Shown piece after piece: positions 1 to 10,600 of a stretch of DNA of 64,000 nucleotides. Where the stretch lies: positions 2,542,001-2,606,000 of the forward strand of contig OZ234503.1 in the NCBI GenBank assembly GCA_965153455.1, read 5' to 3'. Both the position numbers and the translations under genes were made by a program. Below the pieces are notes generated by a model that saw only the letters and a list, made by a program, of their open reading frames with translations, was not told where the DNA came from and ran no database searches. The first letter of the stretch is position 1, and each line of letters opens with the position of its first letter. The DNA comes from Sphagnum compactum (taxonomy: Eukaryota; Bryophyta; Sphagnopsida; Sphagnales).

Positions 1-2151
1 CTCAAAATTCTCCCCTTGTATAAATGGCACCGTCTGACAGAAAACCAACAAATGCACTTCACTCATGAGTCCTGCACCGTCAGCAGTCCTGTTGAATGCA
101 CTGTGGAGCTCCCTGACCAATCTTTACCAGGCCATTCATCATGGCAGAAAACACAATGTTTCCATTTAGGAACAAGACACACCACAAAGCAAAAAACAAA
201 AACTGACAAAGGCAGTCCTTACAACATAGTAATGCAATTTGTTTTGATAAATTGTAATCTTGAGAGTGAGAGATTCAGCCTTCTTTCCATTGATTAATTA
301 AACCTACATTGATTCATTGCAGAATCAGCATATTCTCAAATCAACTACAAATGGAAAATCCTCGTACTTTATCCTGAAGACCTCCAGAGCCAGGGGTGAG
401 GAGAACGATGAAGATAAATACCCAAGTAAAAAATTCTATTACCTTCCGGAAATCATTCTCTGTTAGGTTCTCAGGTTTCAGGCCAGCCAGAAAGCCACGA
501 CCCAGAGGGCTGTATGGCACAACCCCAATGCCTAGCTCTCTGTAAACATCATCAAACAACAAAACCGTTGTGAGACAGACATAAAACAAATTCTGTTTTC
601 TGCTCACAAATGGGTTATTAGACACTTAACTGGGGATCTACAGACCTAGATTTCAGACAAGGAAGAAAGGAAATTGGAATTTACCTGCAAGTTGGAATGA
701 CACTCTCTTCAACATCACGAACCCACAAGGACCATTCTAACTGCACAGCAGTGATGGGGTGCACAGCATGGGCCCGCCGAATTTCAGATGGTGATGCCTC
801 TGAGAGCCCAAGGTACTTCACCTTCCCTTCCTCCACCAACTTCTTCATCGCTCCTACCTGGAAGACAAGCTCAAAACTTAGAAGCAAAATAATGTTCTCT
901 AGAAGGGCAAGTTGCAATAGATTTCATCATTGTATGATCTCCTCTTTCATCATTATCGCAAGTCTCCTGCTCAGAAAAGTTTTCAATTGTGATGATCATC
1001 TTCTGGCCGATTTATTTCCTGTAAAAAATACAATGTTTCCATGGCCAGGAGCAAAACTGTTTGCATGAGATTTTAAGAAGTTATTCTCCAGTAATCATGA
1101 TTATTGTAGCATATCATTGGTTATTCTTGACATGGCCACAGGAGGATCCTGATTACTTACATTTGGAGAAAAACAACACAATCCAGGACAACTCATGAGC
1201 AGCAACAACACTAGTATCTACGCACAAAGAACATTCAAATGAGCTGCATGAATCTCTTACTGTGATTTCAATGGGAACTTTGGTATCAACACGGTGCTGG
1301 TAATACAAATCAATTTGCTGAACATCGAGCCTCTTCAAGCTCGCCTCACAAGCTGCTCGAACATACTCTGGATCTCCCCGAACAGTTCGGTTGCCATCCT
1401 TATCAATATGGAGTGCAAATTTGGTAGCAATTTGCACCTTGTCCCGAATCCCTTTAATAGCCTGAGAGGAGAGTTTCCCCCCACCCACCCACCCAATCAC
1501 ATCTCCAAGAGATTGTCAGTAATTTGTCATGAGGGACTTACTAAAGATCCGAAAGAAAAATCCCACCTCCACACAGCAAAATGCTCGAGTGATGATGATC
1601 CCACAAATTACATCTCCAAGAAATTGTCAGTAAGCTATATAAAATGGTTTTGGCCTAGCATTTGTTCACAGTGTGCTGAGGGTGGTAAAAGTTACAGCAA
1701 AGATTGTGCACCTGCCAGAGGTGCGTGCACATTTGCCATAATTGCAGGTGCACCTGCCAGAGGTGCACATTTGATTGCAATTATGCTGAGCCAAACCGGC
1801 ATGGTTTGGCTTTTCTTCCTCCAATTTTACTGTGCATGATCACATGCTGATCACTGCTGGAGATGCTCTTAGAACTATAATTGTTTGCAGAGTTGCTGGT
1901 TTGCATGTGTTGTTTACCTTGCCAATCAGGACTTCGTTGGTGAAGGGTCCATAAGTATCAGAGGTATCCAGCAAGGTAACACCCAACTGCTCCACGGCAT
2001 AACGGATGAGCTCCACCATCTCTTCTTCCGGCCTTGCGGGTCCGTAGAAAGAAGACATCCCCATACAACCCAATCCCAAGCGGGAAACCTCCAGACCCTG
2101 AGAACCCAACTTCGTTCGTGGCACTGGCTGCAACAACGCCATCGCTCCCAA
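1..2151 (-). CDS. Aldo-keto reductase, 5' part (exons 1-5, C-terminus off window)
   Basis: NADPH-dependent aldo-keto reductase of the plant perakine-reductase/auxin-induced PCNT115 type, a cytosolic TIM barrel that reduces aldehydes or ketones; the substrate cannot be told from sequence. Exons on the minus strand: 2151-1918, 1461-1261, 857-685, 539-443 and 33-1 (continuing off the left edge). They join in frame to 246 residues, against about 340 for the family. Seen: the N-terminal strand [14 protein letters not shown], catalytic Asp62 and Tyr67 in LDTSDTYG, Lys92 in ATKF, His134 in YYQHRVDT, then [20 protein letters not shown] and [11 protein letters not shown], all typical of the family. 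All introns are GT-AG. The start is the first ATG of the domain; a second Met lies three codons on. A TATA box lies about 140 bp upstream. The last 11 codons (ending PFIQGENFE) match the expected continuation after the FRK segment. Confidence 0.93.
1540..1790. repeat. Short direct repeats in aldo-keto reductase intron 1
   Basis: Within the 456 bp intron, a segment of about 30 bp starting gcacctgccagaggtgc occurs twice (near 1709 and 1749), each copy followed by a cacatttg/attgca stretch. The copies are themselves partly palindromic (gcacctgccagaggtgc). A second pair, catctccaagaNattgtcagtaa, occurs at about 1501 and 1610. These look like local slippage or segmental duplications without coding content. 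Confidence 0.7.
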
Positions 2152-2191
2152 CCCTCAAAAAAAACTCTCTATCTTGTACGAATTTGTGCAG

Positions 2192-2232
2192 CGTCTCTCT
2201 CTCTCTCTCTCTCTCTCTATTTCTCTCTCTCT
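2192..2232. repeat. (CT)n microsatellite, GA on the sense strand of the reductase leader
   Basis: About 12 uninterrupted CT dinucleotides followed by a shorter CT run lie between the reductase ATG and its TATA box, so probably in the 5' UTR. On the transcribed-sense strand this is a GAGA tract, the type bound by plant BBR/BPC proteins (known of the motif; function here is inference). Confidence 0.9.
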
Positions 2233-2289
2233 TGTGGTCGTCGATGGATGGATCGCTGCTCTCACACAATCACAACTTTCTAGCATGTA

Positions 2290-2297
2290 ATTTATAG
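2290..2297 (-). promoter_or_regulatory. TATA box of the aldo-keto reductase gene
   Basis: On the minus strand TATAAATT lies about 140 bp upstream of the reductase start codon and just upstream of the GA-rich leader. Transcription would start near 2260. Position and sequence fit a plant TATA box. Confidence 0.55.
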
Positions 2298-2334
2298 CGG
2301 TTTTTTCAGTTCCCCTAGTGTCAACAACGAGGTC

Positions 2335-2435
2335 CCGCTGCTCTGTGTGTGTAATGCATGCATTTGCGTGCGTAATTAAGTAATCCGTTGCTCTGTGTTG
2401 TGTAATTCATGCATTTGCGTGCGTAATTAAGTAGG
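2335..2435. repeat. Two-copy ~55 bp tandem repeat
   Basis: The unit with core catgcatttgcgtgcgtaat occurs twice in tandem, each preceded by a gctctgtg(t)tgtgtaat segment. The repeat lies upstream of the reductase gene. No coding content. Confidence 0.85.
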
Positions 2436-2545
2436 CCGGGCTCGCCAACAAGTGTTGTGGAGAACAGTTGGAGGCAGATTTTTTCCATTCCAAATGCATC
2501 CAAGCACGCTATCAAAGAGCAGCTAGATTGCAAAGAAATTGCACC

Positions 2546-2955
2546 ACAAATTTCGTCTCAAAGTTAGGTAGATAAGCAAGTGGTAGGTAGATAACTAGGT
2601 AGATAAATAGGTAAGTAGATAGATCAAAAGGTTTCGTCTCAAAGGTAAGGTAGGTAAGTAAATAAGTGATAAGTAGATAAGTAAATAAATAATATAAATA
2701 AATAAATAAATAGGTAGGTAGATAGATCAAAAGGTTTGATCTCAAAGATAGGTAGATAAGTAAGTGATAGGTAGGTAAATAAGTAGATAATAAAGATAGA
2801 TAAGTAAATAGGTAGGTAGATAGATCAAAAAGTTTCGTCTCAAAAGTAAATAGGTAAATAAGTGATCGGTAGATAAATAAGTAGGTAATAAAAGTAGGTA
2901 GATAAATAAGTAGATAGATAAATCAAAAGGTAGCAAATTGATAAGTGGGTGGGTA
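2546..2955. repeat. Minisatellite of ~85-105 bp units made of GGTA/GATA tetranucleotides
   Basis: Four units each begin with tttcgtctcaaag or a close variant (about 2550, 2631, 2735, 2833), continue as degenerate combinations of aggta, agata and agtaa, and end with agatagatcaaaagg. Unit length differs by slippage in the tetranucleotide part. Reading frames through it give artificial YLPTYLFIYL repeats. Confidence 0.9.
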
Positions 2956-3240
2956 AGTAAATAAATATTTTTTATCGGTTTGTGATGTAATTGAAATCAC
3001 AATCATTTTATATGAAGATTTAGTCAAATTTGAATATAAATTAAATATGAAATTAAAATTGGTTTGCATATGCAGGTTTTTTTGTTTTTTGGGGATCAAT
3101 TTGCGATGTAACAACCACCAAAGTGCTGATTATTTATAGGAAGATTTAGTCAAATAAGAAAACAAGGGGGTGTGTGTCTATAAAGATTTAGCCAAATAAG
3201 AAAACAAGGGGAAAACAAGGGGGGGGGGGGGGGGTATGTC
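2956..3240. repeat. Repeated gatttagtcaaat segments and a 16-base G run
   Basis: The motif gaagatttagtcaaat or a variant occurs at about 3016, 3141 and 3184; the last two copies continue with aagaaaacaagggg. At about 3219-3234 there is an uninterrupted run of 16 G, able in principle to form a G-quadruplex. Confidence 0.75.
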
Positions 3241-3838
3241 ACATTGTGGCCTTGCCATTTTTACATTTTAAAATATCTTAAGGCAAAAGAAGAATTTATG
3301 GAAACTCAAATACTTCACCATGCAAAAAAATATAATCTTCAAAAAAAAACTCCAAAAGAAACCCACAATCCTTCACGATATTATAACTCTATATTAACTA
3401 CAAAATGCTATAGTATTACATGTTATTCTAGATCATGAGTTGTAAGATTGGGGGGAGGGAATGGTGGCTAGGTGTCCCACAAATGAATGACATGTAGCAA
3501 TGTGAGTTGGGCCTTGGGTGATTGATAGATAGATAGTTCACCAAAGGTGTGGTACCATGGTAAAATTTCTGAATTTTGTTGTTAGTTTGTTTCAAACCAT
3601 GGTAAACACCCTAATCCTATGACTCAATCAACAAGCACTAAATAAGAGCAACGGATTAAATTTAGCATCGGGCTCAATGCAAGTGCAGGATTGTGCCTAG
3701 CCAAAAAAAAAAAAATTTTAATTAATTTTAATTTATTTATTGTAGTCAAATTATGATGAATGCTTCAATTATCTTTCTTGCACCATTATTTTTGGAAAAA
3801 GAATTGTGGTGCAATGGTTAGAGATGCGCACAATAGAC
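3241..3838. other. Noncoding AT-rich spacer
   Basis: I see no gene. The segment near 3808 (gtggtgcaatggttagag) resembles a tRNA-type A box, as in the heads of tRNA-derived SINEs, but no matching B box follows, so it is not called as an element. Confidence 0.5.
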
Positions 3839-4290
3839 TCCAGAGCTTGATGTCGTCGCCTTATTCGCTGAAACAGCACCACAGAAGAAGATGACAACGA
3901 ATTGTCGTCATCTTCTTCTTCTTTAACATAGAGGAGAAGGCAACACAAGCTGTCGTTGTCTTCTTCGCTTCAACACCACCAAAGAAGAAAGCGATGGCAA
4001 CAAGTTGTCGTCACCTTCTTCATTGAAACACCACCACAGAAGAAGACGACGGCATGTTGTTACGTTGTCGTCTTCTTCTTCTTTTTAAACATAGAGAGCA
4101 ATAACACCTTAGGCAATAGCACCACAAAAGAAGACGACGGCACATTGTCATCATCTTCTTCTTCTCAAGCATAGAGAAGAAAGCGACGACAACAAGCTGT
4201 CGTCGCCTTTTTATTGTAACACCACAGAAGAAGACGATGGCGCATTGCCATCATCTTCTTCTCAAACACAGAGAAAACAAAACACGCAAG
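3839..4290. repeat. Degenerate ~80 bp repeats rich in GAAGAC/GTCTTC triplets
   Basis: About five degenerate units alternate accaccacagaagaagacga (and variants) with ttgtcgtc(g)(a)(c)cttcttc. The two halves are complementary (gaagacgacgg against gtcgtcttcttc), so each unit could fold. Related pieces recur at about 4600-4690 and 4915-4945. Coding potential in the frames is only the triplet repeat. Confidence 0.75.
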
Positions 4291-4309
4291 AAACAACCCA
4301 AAAAAAACC

Positions 4310-5250
4310 AAGAGAAAGGAGGGAGTTTACCTTCAAGCTCCCGTTTTGCCCTTTCACTTTTAGCTCTTGCTTCTGCCCTCCCTCTTCTACCCTTCCATTT
4401 CAAGTGCTTTCTCCTAGCTGCCACTTTTGCCCTTTCGTTTCAAGCGCTTCCGCCTAGCTGCCACTTCTGCCTTCCCGCTTCTGGCTCCTAGTTTTGCCTT
4501 CCCTCTTTTGCCTTCCCACTTCAAGCTCTCTTGAGCTTTGACAATGGAGTGAGCGCAAAATGAAGTGAAGTAGGTAGGTAGGAGGAGAAAATTTTGGGAT
4601 GGCAACAAGCTTGTTGTCGTCACCTTGTTCGCAACAAAAACACATAAGAAAAAAAAAGGCAACAGCACACTTGTGTTGTCACCTTCTTCCTTCAAAAAAA
4701 AATTTAAAAATGAAAGAGGGTTCAAGTCCCTTTTTTTGCTTAGTTTTTTATTTACTGGGTCTTCCTCCGTGCTTTCACAGAGACAAAGTTGTTGTGGCCG
4801 CAAAGCAGGCTGAGGGCAGCACCAAAAGAAAATGACCAATAAAACCGGGGGCCAAGTTGCTTGGCCTCAAGACCGCAGGCTACAGGAGGGCACAACTTTA
4901 AATATTGAAGAAAAAGATGGCGTCTTCTTCTTCTCAAGCTAAAGAAAAAAAAACCACAGAGAAAAAAACCATAGAGAAAAAAAAAATGCAGAGAAGGGAG
5001 GGAGCTTACCTTTCTTTTCTCGCTCTGCATTTGGGATGAAGCACTCTTCTTGCCTTCTCCTTCCCATGTTCCTTCACTTTGAGCTCTCCACCTTCCTCAA
5101 ACCTTGTGTCTCACATTTCATTGAAACTCTATGCTACTCAAGCTCGGGAGCTCTCCTAAGCTCTGGAGATGGAGTGAGCGGGAAATGAATTGAGGGAGGT
5201 AGGAGGGGGGAGGTAGGTAGGAGGGAGGTTAGGAGGGAGGTAGGAGGGGA
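4310..5250. repeat. Diverged segmental duplicate of ~280 bp (two copies)
   Basis: Copy 1 (about 4313-4600) and copy 2 (about 4990-5245) share the same order of blocks: ggaggga(g)ttacc, a pyrimidine-rich stretch, a gagctct/gagcttt block, atggagtgagcg, aaatgaa(g)tga, then gtaggtaggaggag and aaaattttggg. The segment between them contains more of the upstream triplet repeat. This may be a small non-autonomous element or a local duplication; there is no protein signal. Confidence 0.6.
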
Positions 5251-5353
5251 AAATTTTGGGGTAGAAAAGGGGGTTGAAAAATCCCTGGGCAGGGGAAGAG
5301 GATGTGTTTTTGGTTCATCCCCAAAACGGCTTAAACGGCCTCATCTTGAACTG

Positions 5354-5384
5354 GTGCATTAGTGGATGCTAGTTCATTCCAACC
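5354..5384 (+). repeat. Copy 1 of a ~35 bp direct repeat bracketing 5.35-8.48 kb
   Basis: The segment tgcattagtggatgctagtt followed by cattccaac recurs at about 8448-8475 as tgcattagtgggtgatgggt followed by cattccaac, in the same orientation. The pair brackets about 3.1 kb of repeats. It could be the ends of a larger element or a dispersed repeat. Confidence 0.55.
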
Positions 5385-5689
5385 ACCCAACACCCACCAA
5401 TGCACCAATTGGCCGTTCTATCCATGGGATGGGCCGCATTTTTTCATCCAGCTTCAACACAGTCAATTTTTTTTACTCTCTAACCAATGAGTGTTTTTTT
5501 TGGGGCTATCTTTTTCTCAACCATGATCTCAATATTAACTTCCCACCTAATTATCGTACTGACCTAGCTATCTTATTGACCTAGCTACCCTACTAACTTA
5601 CATCTTGGCCATACTTATCAACTAACAATTGACCCACCCTCCTACCTACCCTCTATTTTTTTCATTGGCTAGACTTTTACCCAATAGGC

Positions 5690-6545
5690 AAGAACATTTA
5701 TCTTTTCTTGGTTAAACCTTTGCTTCTTGACAAAACCTATATTATCTTTTTATGGTTAAACTTCTACCTCTTGGCAAAACCTTTTTATTTCTTGGTTAAA
5801 CTTCTATCTTTTCTTTGCCTTTCAACAAAACTTTTATATCTTTTTGGCAAACCTTTTATTTTTGCCATGTTAAACTTCTATCTTTCAACAAAAAAAATTT
5901 ATTTCCCAACTAAACATTAGTTCTCAGCAAAATCTCTCTACTTCCTAATTAAACATTTATTTCTTGACAAAAAAATTTTACTTTTTAGCTAAACCTATAC
6001 TTCTTGACAAAACCAAATTTTTTTTTGGCCAAATTTTTATCTTTCAACAAAACCTCTTTACTTATTGAATAAACCACTACCTCTTAACAAAACCTTTGTT
6101 TTTAATTTCTTGGTTAAACTCCTATCTCTCAACAAAACTAATATCTTCATTTGGCTAAACTTCCACCTCTTAGCAAAACCTCTTTATTTTCTAATCAAAA
6201 ACCTCTACCTATTAGCAAAACCAATATTTTTTTGGGTTAAACTTTTACCTTTTGACAAAACATTTTTACTTATTGGCTAAACCACTACCTCTCAACAAAA
6301 CCTTTACATTTTTTAAACTATTTTTTTATCTTTAAGCAAAAAAAAAAATTTATTGGCTAAACTTCCACCTCTTGGCATAACCCCTATATCTTGGTTAAAT
6401 TCATATCTTTTATTGACTAAATTTTTTCAGCAAATTTTTTTTATATCCTAGTTAAATCTTCACCTTTTGACAAAATTGATATTTTTTATGGGTTAAACTT
6501 ATACTTTTTCACAAAACTTTTTTTTTTTTTTGGCTAAATTGCTAC
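5690..6545 (+). repeat. ~850 bp minisatellite with ~30-37 bp unit (ttggttaaac...ttgacaaaacc)
   Basis: More than 20 degenerate copies of a unit of about 32 bp alternate the blocks 'ttggttaaacttctacct' and 'cttgacaaaacctttat'. Homogeneity is low, so the array is old or subject to drift. One plus-strand frame reads through much of it as a Leu/Phe/Lys-rich peptide, which I regard as an artefact. Confidence 0.9.
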
Positions 6546-6875
6546 CTTATAGGTGTCACTCACACGTAAAAGAATCTTATTTAGGTCCCATGGAAGGTGA
6601 TGATTATTGTTAACGAAGGTATTGCAAAAATCAATGCATTCAAGGTTGAATGGAACTTCAACACACTTTATTGGTCCAACCTTTACTTCAGTTACACCTT
6701 GACCCCAAAATGCAATGCCCGCATTGGTATTATGCCAAAATTGCATATCGGACATAACACATGTAATATTTGCATATAAGCAAATTTTGAATTGGGAAAA
6801 CATGTAAGTATGCAGATATTACATAATTGATTAATACAAACGTGGAGATTTCAAAACCCATATGCAAGTATTGCA
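6546..6875. other. AT-rich spacer
   Basis: No gene seen. The sequence shares words (attgcaaaat, catatgcaagtattgcac) with the tandem repeat that follows, so it may be a diverged part of that array. Confidence 0.4.
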
Positions 6876-6879
6876 CAGT

Positions 6880-7185
6880 CAACCAAAAAAATCAATGAAG
6901 AATGTGGGAACGTAATTTGGATATTATGAGGTGGCAATGTTGCAAAATGCAATTTAACAATTATGGATGTGGCTATTACATAGATGGCCAAAAAACCCAT
7001 TGAAGAATTGGGTGTGTGATGTTATTGCAGGGCAACAATGTTGCAAAATGTAATTTAACAATTATGCGTGCGATTACTAGATGGTTGGCCCAAAAAACCA
7101 ATGAAATTTTTGGAAGGTTGATGCCGGTATTATAAGGTGAAAACATTATAAAATGCAATATGAAATATCCATATGTAAGTATTGC
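6880..7185. repeat. Three ~100 bp tandem units
   Basis: Units start with ccaaaaaaNccaatgaag-like sequence at about 6883, 6988 and 7089. Each continues through a tattatgaggtggcaatgttgcaaaatgcaa segment (with variants) and, in the first two, aatttaacaattatg. There is no coding content. Confidence 0.8.
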
Positions 7186-7960
7186 ATGTATAAACAAAGG
7201 TTATGTTTATTGTTAATATTTCTTTTTTTTGTTTGATTAACACAAAAAAATTGAATTTCTATTTTAAAAAAACATTAATTAATGCAAACTTTGAAATAAA
7301 CTTGACATTCAAATTTTCATTAGGATCTATTGGAAACCATTCACATGCCATTGGTTGCTAAATACAAAATGGCATAAACCAACCTTTAGTTTTTATATAC
7401 ACATAAGTTGCATGCAACATGCACCAAACCATAAGAATTGCATCCAAAAAAATGCAAATCAACAAGTCCATGTTAATACAAAAGGAGAAGTAACAAAATG
7501 ATATTCCTTCTCCACATAAGAACCCTTTTTATCACTCGAATCTTCATCTATAATGTCATGAACTTGGTAGTAAACAAAAGACATTATTTAAAAAATAAAT
7601 AGCAAAAAAATTCAAACAAGAGAAAAATATATAATAAAAAAAGAGGAAAAAATCAAAAATCAAAACAAAACAAAACAAAAAAAATCACCTTAGAAGCTCC
7701 CAAGTTTTGTTGCATTGTTGTAGCAAGTCTCATTGTTCCAAACCCATCACAACATTGCGTTGTGATCTTGTTTCGAACCAAAACTTTCAACCCTTGCAAC
7801 AAGCTACGATCTTTCTCAAATCCTTTTCTTGTTCCAAACTAAACTTCTCAACACACACATGCACACACCCTCTCTCTCTTTCTAAACCCCTTTCTTACTC
7901 CAAACTAAAGTTACAAACACACACACAATTTTCAAACCCCTTTCTTGCTCCAAATTGAAA
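7186..7960. other. AT-rich spacer
   Basis: I see no gene or element. At about 7700-7960 the words tttcttgctccaaa and caaaccc recur (7832, 7890, 7940), a weak local repeat. Confidence 0.4.
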
Positions 7961-7964
7961 GTAC

Positions 7965-8335
7965 CAACAGACATGAAATAGAAGAAAAAACAAGGAAAAA
8001 GAGAGAAAGAAGGGCAAAGAAAAAAATGGAGGAGGAGCAAAGAAAAAAAAGAAAAAATGGCAAGGAAAAAAAGAGTAAAACAAACAAGGAGAAAAAAAAG
8101 CAAAAGAAGAGGAGTATTCAGAGAAAAATTAAAAAAAACAACAACAACAACAACAACAAAATAGAGGAAGAAGAGCAACGAGAAAGAGAAAAGAAAAAAA
8201 TAACAAAAAAAAGGAAGAGGAATAAGGAGAAACAGAAAAAAAATTAGGAAGAAAGAGGAAAGAGTAAGGAGAAGGAGAAGGAAAAAAAAACTTAGAAGAA
8301 AAAGAAGAAAATCAAGAAAAGGGAGATAGGTTTGT
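7965..8335 (+). repeat. Purine-only tract (~370 bp of A and G with few interruptions)
   Basis: The plus strand is almost all A and G. It is interrupted by an (AAC)n run of about seven units near 8138-8160. Such asymmetry can form triplex DNA. Its complementary frame gives a 159-residue Phe/Leu-rich ORF that is an artefact of the tract. Confidence 0.9.
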
Positions 8336-8447
8336 GGGGGCGGGAAAAAAAGGGGGGGCAATTAACAAAGAAGTGCTTGGAAATTTAAAAAAATAAAACT
8401 TCATTCAACTGATGAAACCCACAAAACATGGGTTTTGTTGGACTAGT

Positions 8448-8478
8448 GCATTAGTGGGTGATGGGTCATTCCAACGAA
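8448..8478 (+). repeat. Copy 2 of the direct repeat seen at 5354
   Basis: Same orientation as the copy at 5354-5384. The shared blocks are tgcattagtgg and cattccaac with a diverged middle. Confidence 0.55.
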
Positions 8479-8479
8479 C

Positions 8480-9190
8480 CTAATGGATTTTAAAGTGTTT
8501 TTGCATATGATTGAATTTTAGGTGTATATATAAAATATTATACCCACCATTGGGGTGACATGAGATTGATAAAGAGATTCGTTAACCTTTTTTCTAATAA
8601 TCAATGTCCTTGTCAATAGACTAACACAATAGTTTGCAAACATAATATGAAATTTACAAATTTATTTACTTTTTAATGTCAAAATTTTAGAAAATAATGA
8701 TTATTATGTATTCTTTGTGATTTGTCCTTTATCCACCCTTTATTTTATTTTTTTCAATTATCCTTGTAACGACCACAGAAAAACATGTGCACTTTGCACA
8801 CTGCTTGTGGGCATATATCATAAGGTTGTAATGAACCATTAAATGAACAATAAAAAAATTGGAACAATGCATGGAAATATAAAGGTGAATCTTGGAAAGA
8901 AAATTTTAATGCATTTTATCATACATACATAGTTAGAAAAAACATTTTCAAGACTACAATTCAAAAGATTACATTTTCAATGTTTTTTTAAAACTTTAAA
9001 ACCCAAAACCGGCCCAAAAATTGACCTCAAAATTGTCTCGCATAAAAGTCTAAAATTGATTTAGCCTTGAATCTGGAATTGATGGGCATCATAAAACTTG
9101 GAATTGTTAACTTAATGAATGAACAATTTGAAAAATTAAACCTAACCCCTAAACCAATGGATTTTAATTTTTGAGAATATTTTTAAAACT
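8480..9190. other. AT-rich spacer
   Basis: No gene, RNA or recognisable element seen. Confidence 0.5.
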
Positions 9191-9193
9191 CAA

Positions 9194-9316
9194 ATAGGGT
9201 TGATCTTTGGGTCTGATTTTCCACTTGGTAAAAACTAATTGATTTAATCTTGATACCTAGGGTAATTATAGGGTTGACCCTTGGGTCCAATTTTCAACTT
9301 GGTAAAAACTAAAAGT
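9194..9316. repeat. Two-copy 74 bp tandem repeat
   Basis: The segment agggttgaNctttgggtc followed by aacttggtaaaaacta occurs at 9196 and 9270. The second copy is truncated. Confidence 0.8.
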
Positions 9317-9336
9317 TTAGTAATAGGTACAAATTT

Positions 9337-10600
9337 GTGAATGGAGAACTCAATATCCCCTCAAGGTCAAAAAACACCTTTGCCATTATGCCACACACCT
9401 TCACACAAGCAATTGCATATGATAGTTTTGATTTAAAGTTTCAACATGTTAATGCTTTCTTGGAAACATTCATGTCTCGTTCGTTTCCTACCCACCTTCC
9501 TAATTCCTCCATGGAATAGGAGTCTAAAGGATGATGTGGAATCAATTTTTATCTTTGCAAATCACTTCTTCTCTAAGAGAGGTGCATTAATCCTTCTACT
9601 CTACCCTAATGACCTACGTGTGCTTAAAGAAATCACCTCTTTATTAAGAGTTACCACTTCACCATAAAGGTGAAATGGGTGGTCACTAACTCACTTCCAC
9701 TTGTTGACATTGAGGATAGGAGTCGACATGTATGTTCCCATTTCAACATTGTTTATTTTTTCTTTTCATTGTTACTGCCAACAATTTAACTTATCCTCAA
9801 TTGTTTGTAAACTTTTGTTCATGCCTTCTCCTGGTGTAACTTCTTTTGGGATTTTTTATGTTCAAGGAAGATGTTATGTACAATTGGACTTTGAAGACAT
9901 TAATAACTATATTTACCTTTAGTGCACGATTCAAAAGAATCAAGAAGATTCATGTTCTTACCTTGCAAACCTTGGTCAAAGCATGCTCTCCCCAAATTCT
10001 TTTGTTGTGCATTTGGACTTTGCCACAAGTGAACTTTCTTGTATTTTCACTTTTGAATTGGATAATTTCATAATATTTCTAACATTAGGACTCCATTCCT
10101 TTTACATGTAATATTGTTTGTGTTTGTGAATCCATCGGTAGGCAATATATCCTTACACTTGAGGTTAATCATGTGGTGTGTTGAAAGGCACTTCTTCCAT
10201 TGGTGAAAGAATACAAGTCATAACAAAACAAGAAGCACGGTTACAATTTGGATCTTCATTCGCTAGTGAAGAAGAAACTAAAAAAAAGTTTGGATTGTGA
10301 TAAATTTTGTTTTTAGTTTTGAAGTATCCACATTTCTTTCAATTATTGATTTTTATTGCTTTCATGTTATTTCATGCAATCACATGTTTTCTTCTCCTCA
10401 ACTTAAAAGTGTACCATTCTTTGCGCACAAAGACTTCTTGCCTAGTCCATCTATCAGCCATGTTTTGCCTTCATATACTAAGGTTCAACTAGTAGTTATG
10501 GCTAGTATAGACTTGTTATATCCATCATATGAGACCCCTAGCATTGATTTAAATGTTCTGGCATACACAGACTACTTGGCTTCGAATGGGTAGTTATTAG
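9337..10600 (+). pseudogene. Possible Ty1/copia reverse-transcriptase relic
   Basis: A frame at 9337-9515 contains SFDLKFQHVNAFLET, resembling the copia RT block 'SFDLELHQ-D-V-AFLN'. About 90 bp on, another frame (9570-9650) contains GALILLLYPNDLRVL followed by KEITSLL, resembling the 'ILLLYVDDM...EI..L' block with the catalytic YVDD degraded to YPND. At about 10549 a YTDYLASNG string resembles the start of the RNase H segment. The order fits copia pol, but stops, frameshifts and deletions are pervasive. No LTRs were found. I rest this on block similarity only. Confidence 0.4.

Noticed and set aside
2512-2936. Minus-strand ORFs with YLPTYLFIYL repeats
   Set aside because: Direct translation of the GGTA/GATA minisatellite.
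2546-2955. CRISPR-like array
   Set aside because: Units are contiguous degenerate tetranucleotide repeats without unique spacers, in a eukaryotic nuclear context.
4414-4839. 141-codon minus-strand ORF
   Set aside because: Covers the duplicated pyrimidine/purine-rich segment; no family similarity.
5708-6280. Plus-strand hydrophobic ORFs resembling a membrane protein
   Set aside because: Translation of the degenerate ~32 bp minisatellite; no conserved start, no non-repeat sequence.
7882-8361. 159-codon minus-strand ORF rich in Phe and Leu
   Set aside because: It is the complement of the purine tract; composition is dictated by the repeat and there is no domain, splice or homology signal.
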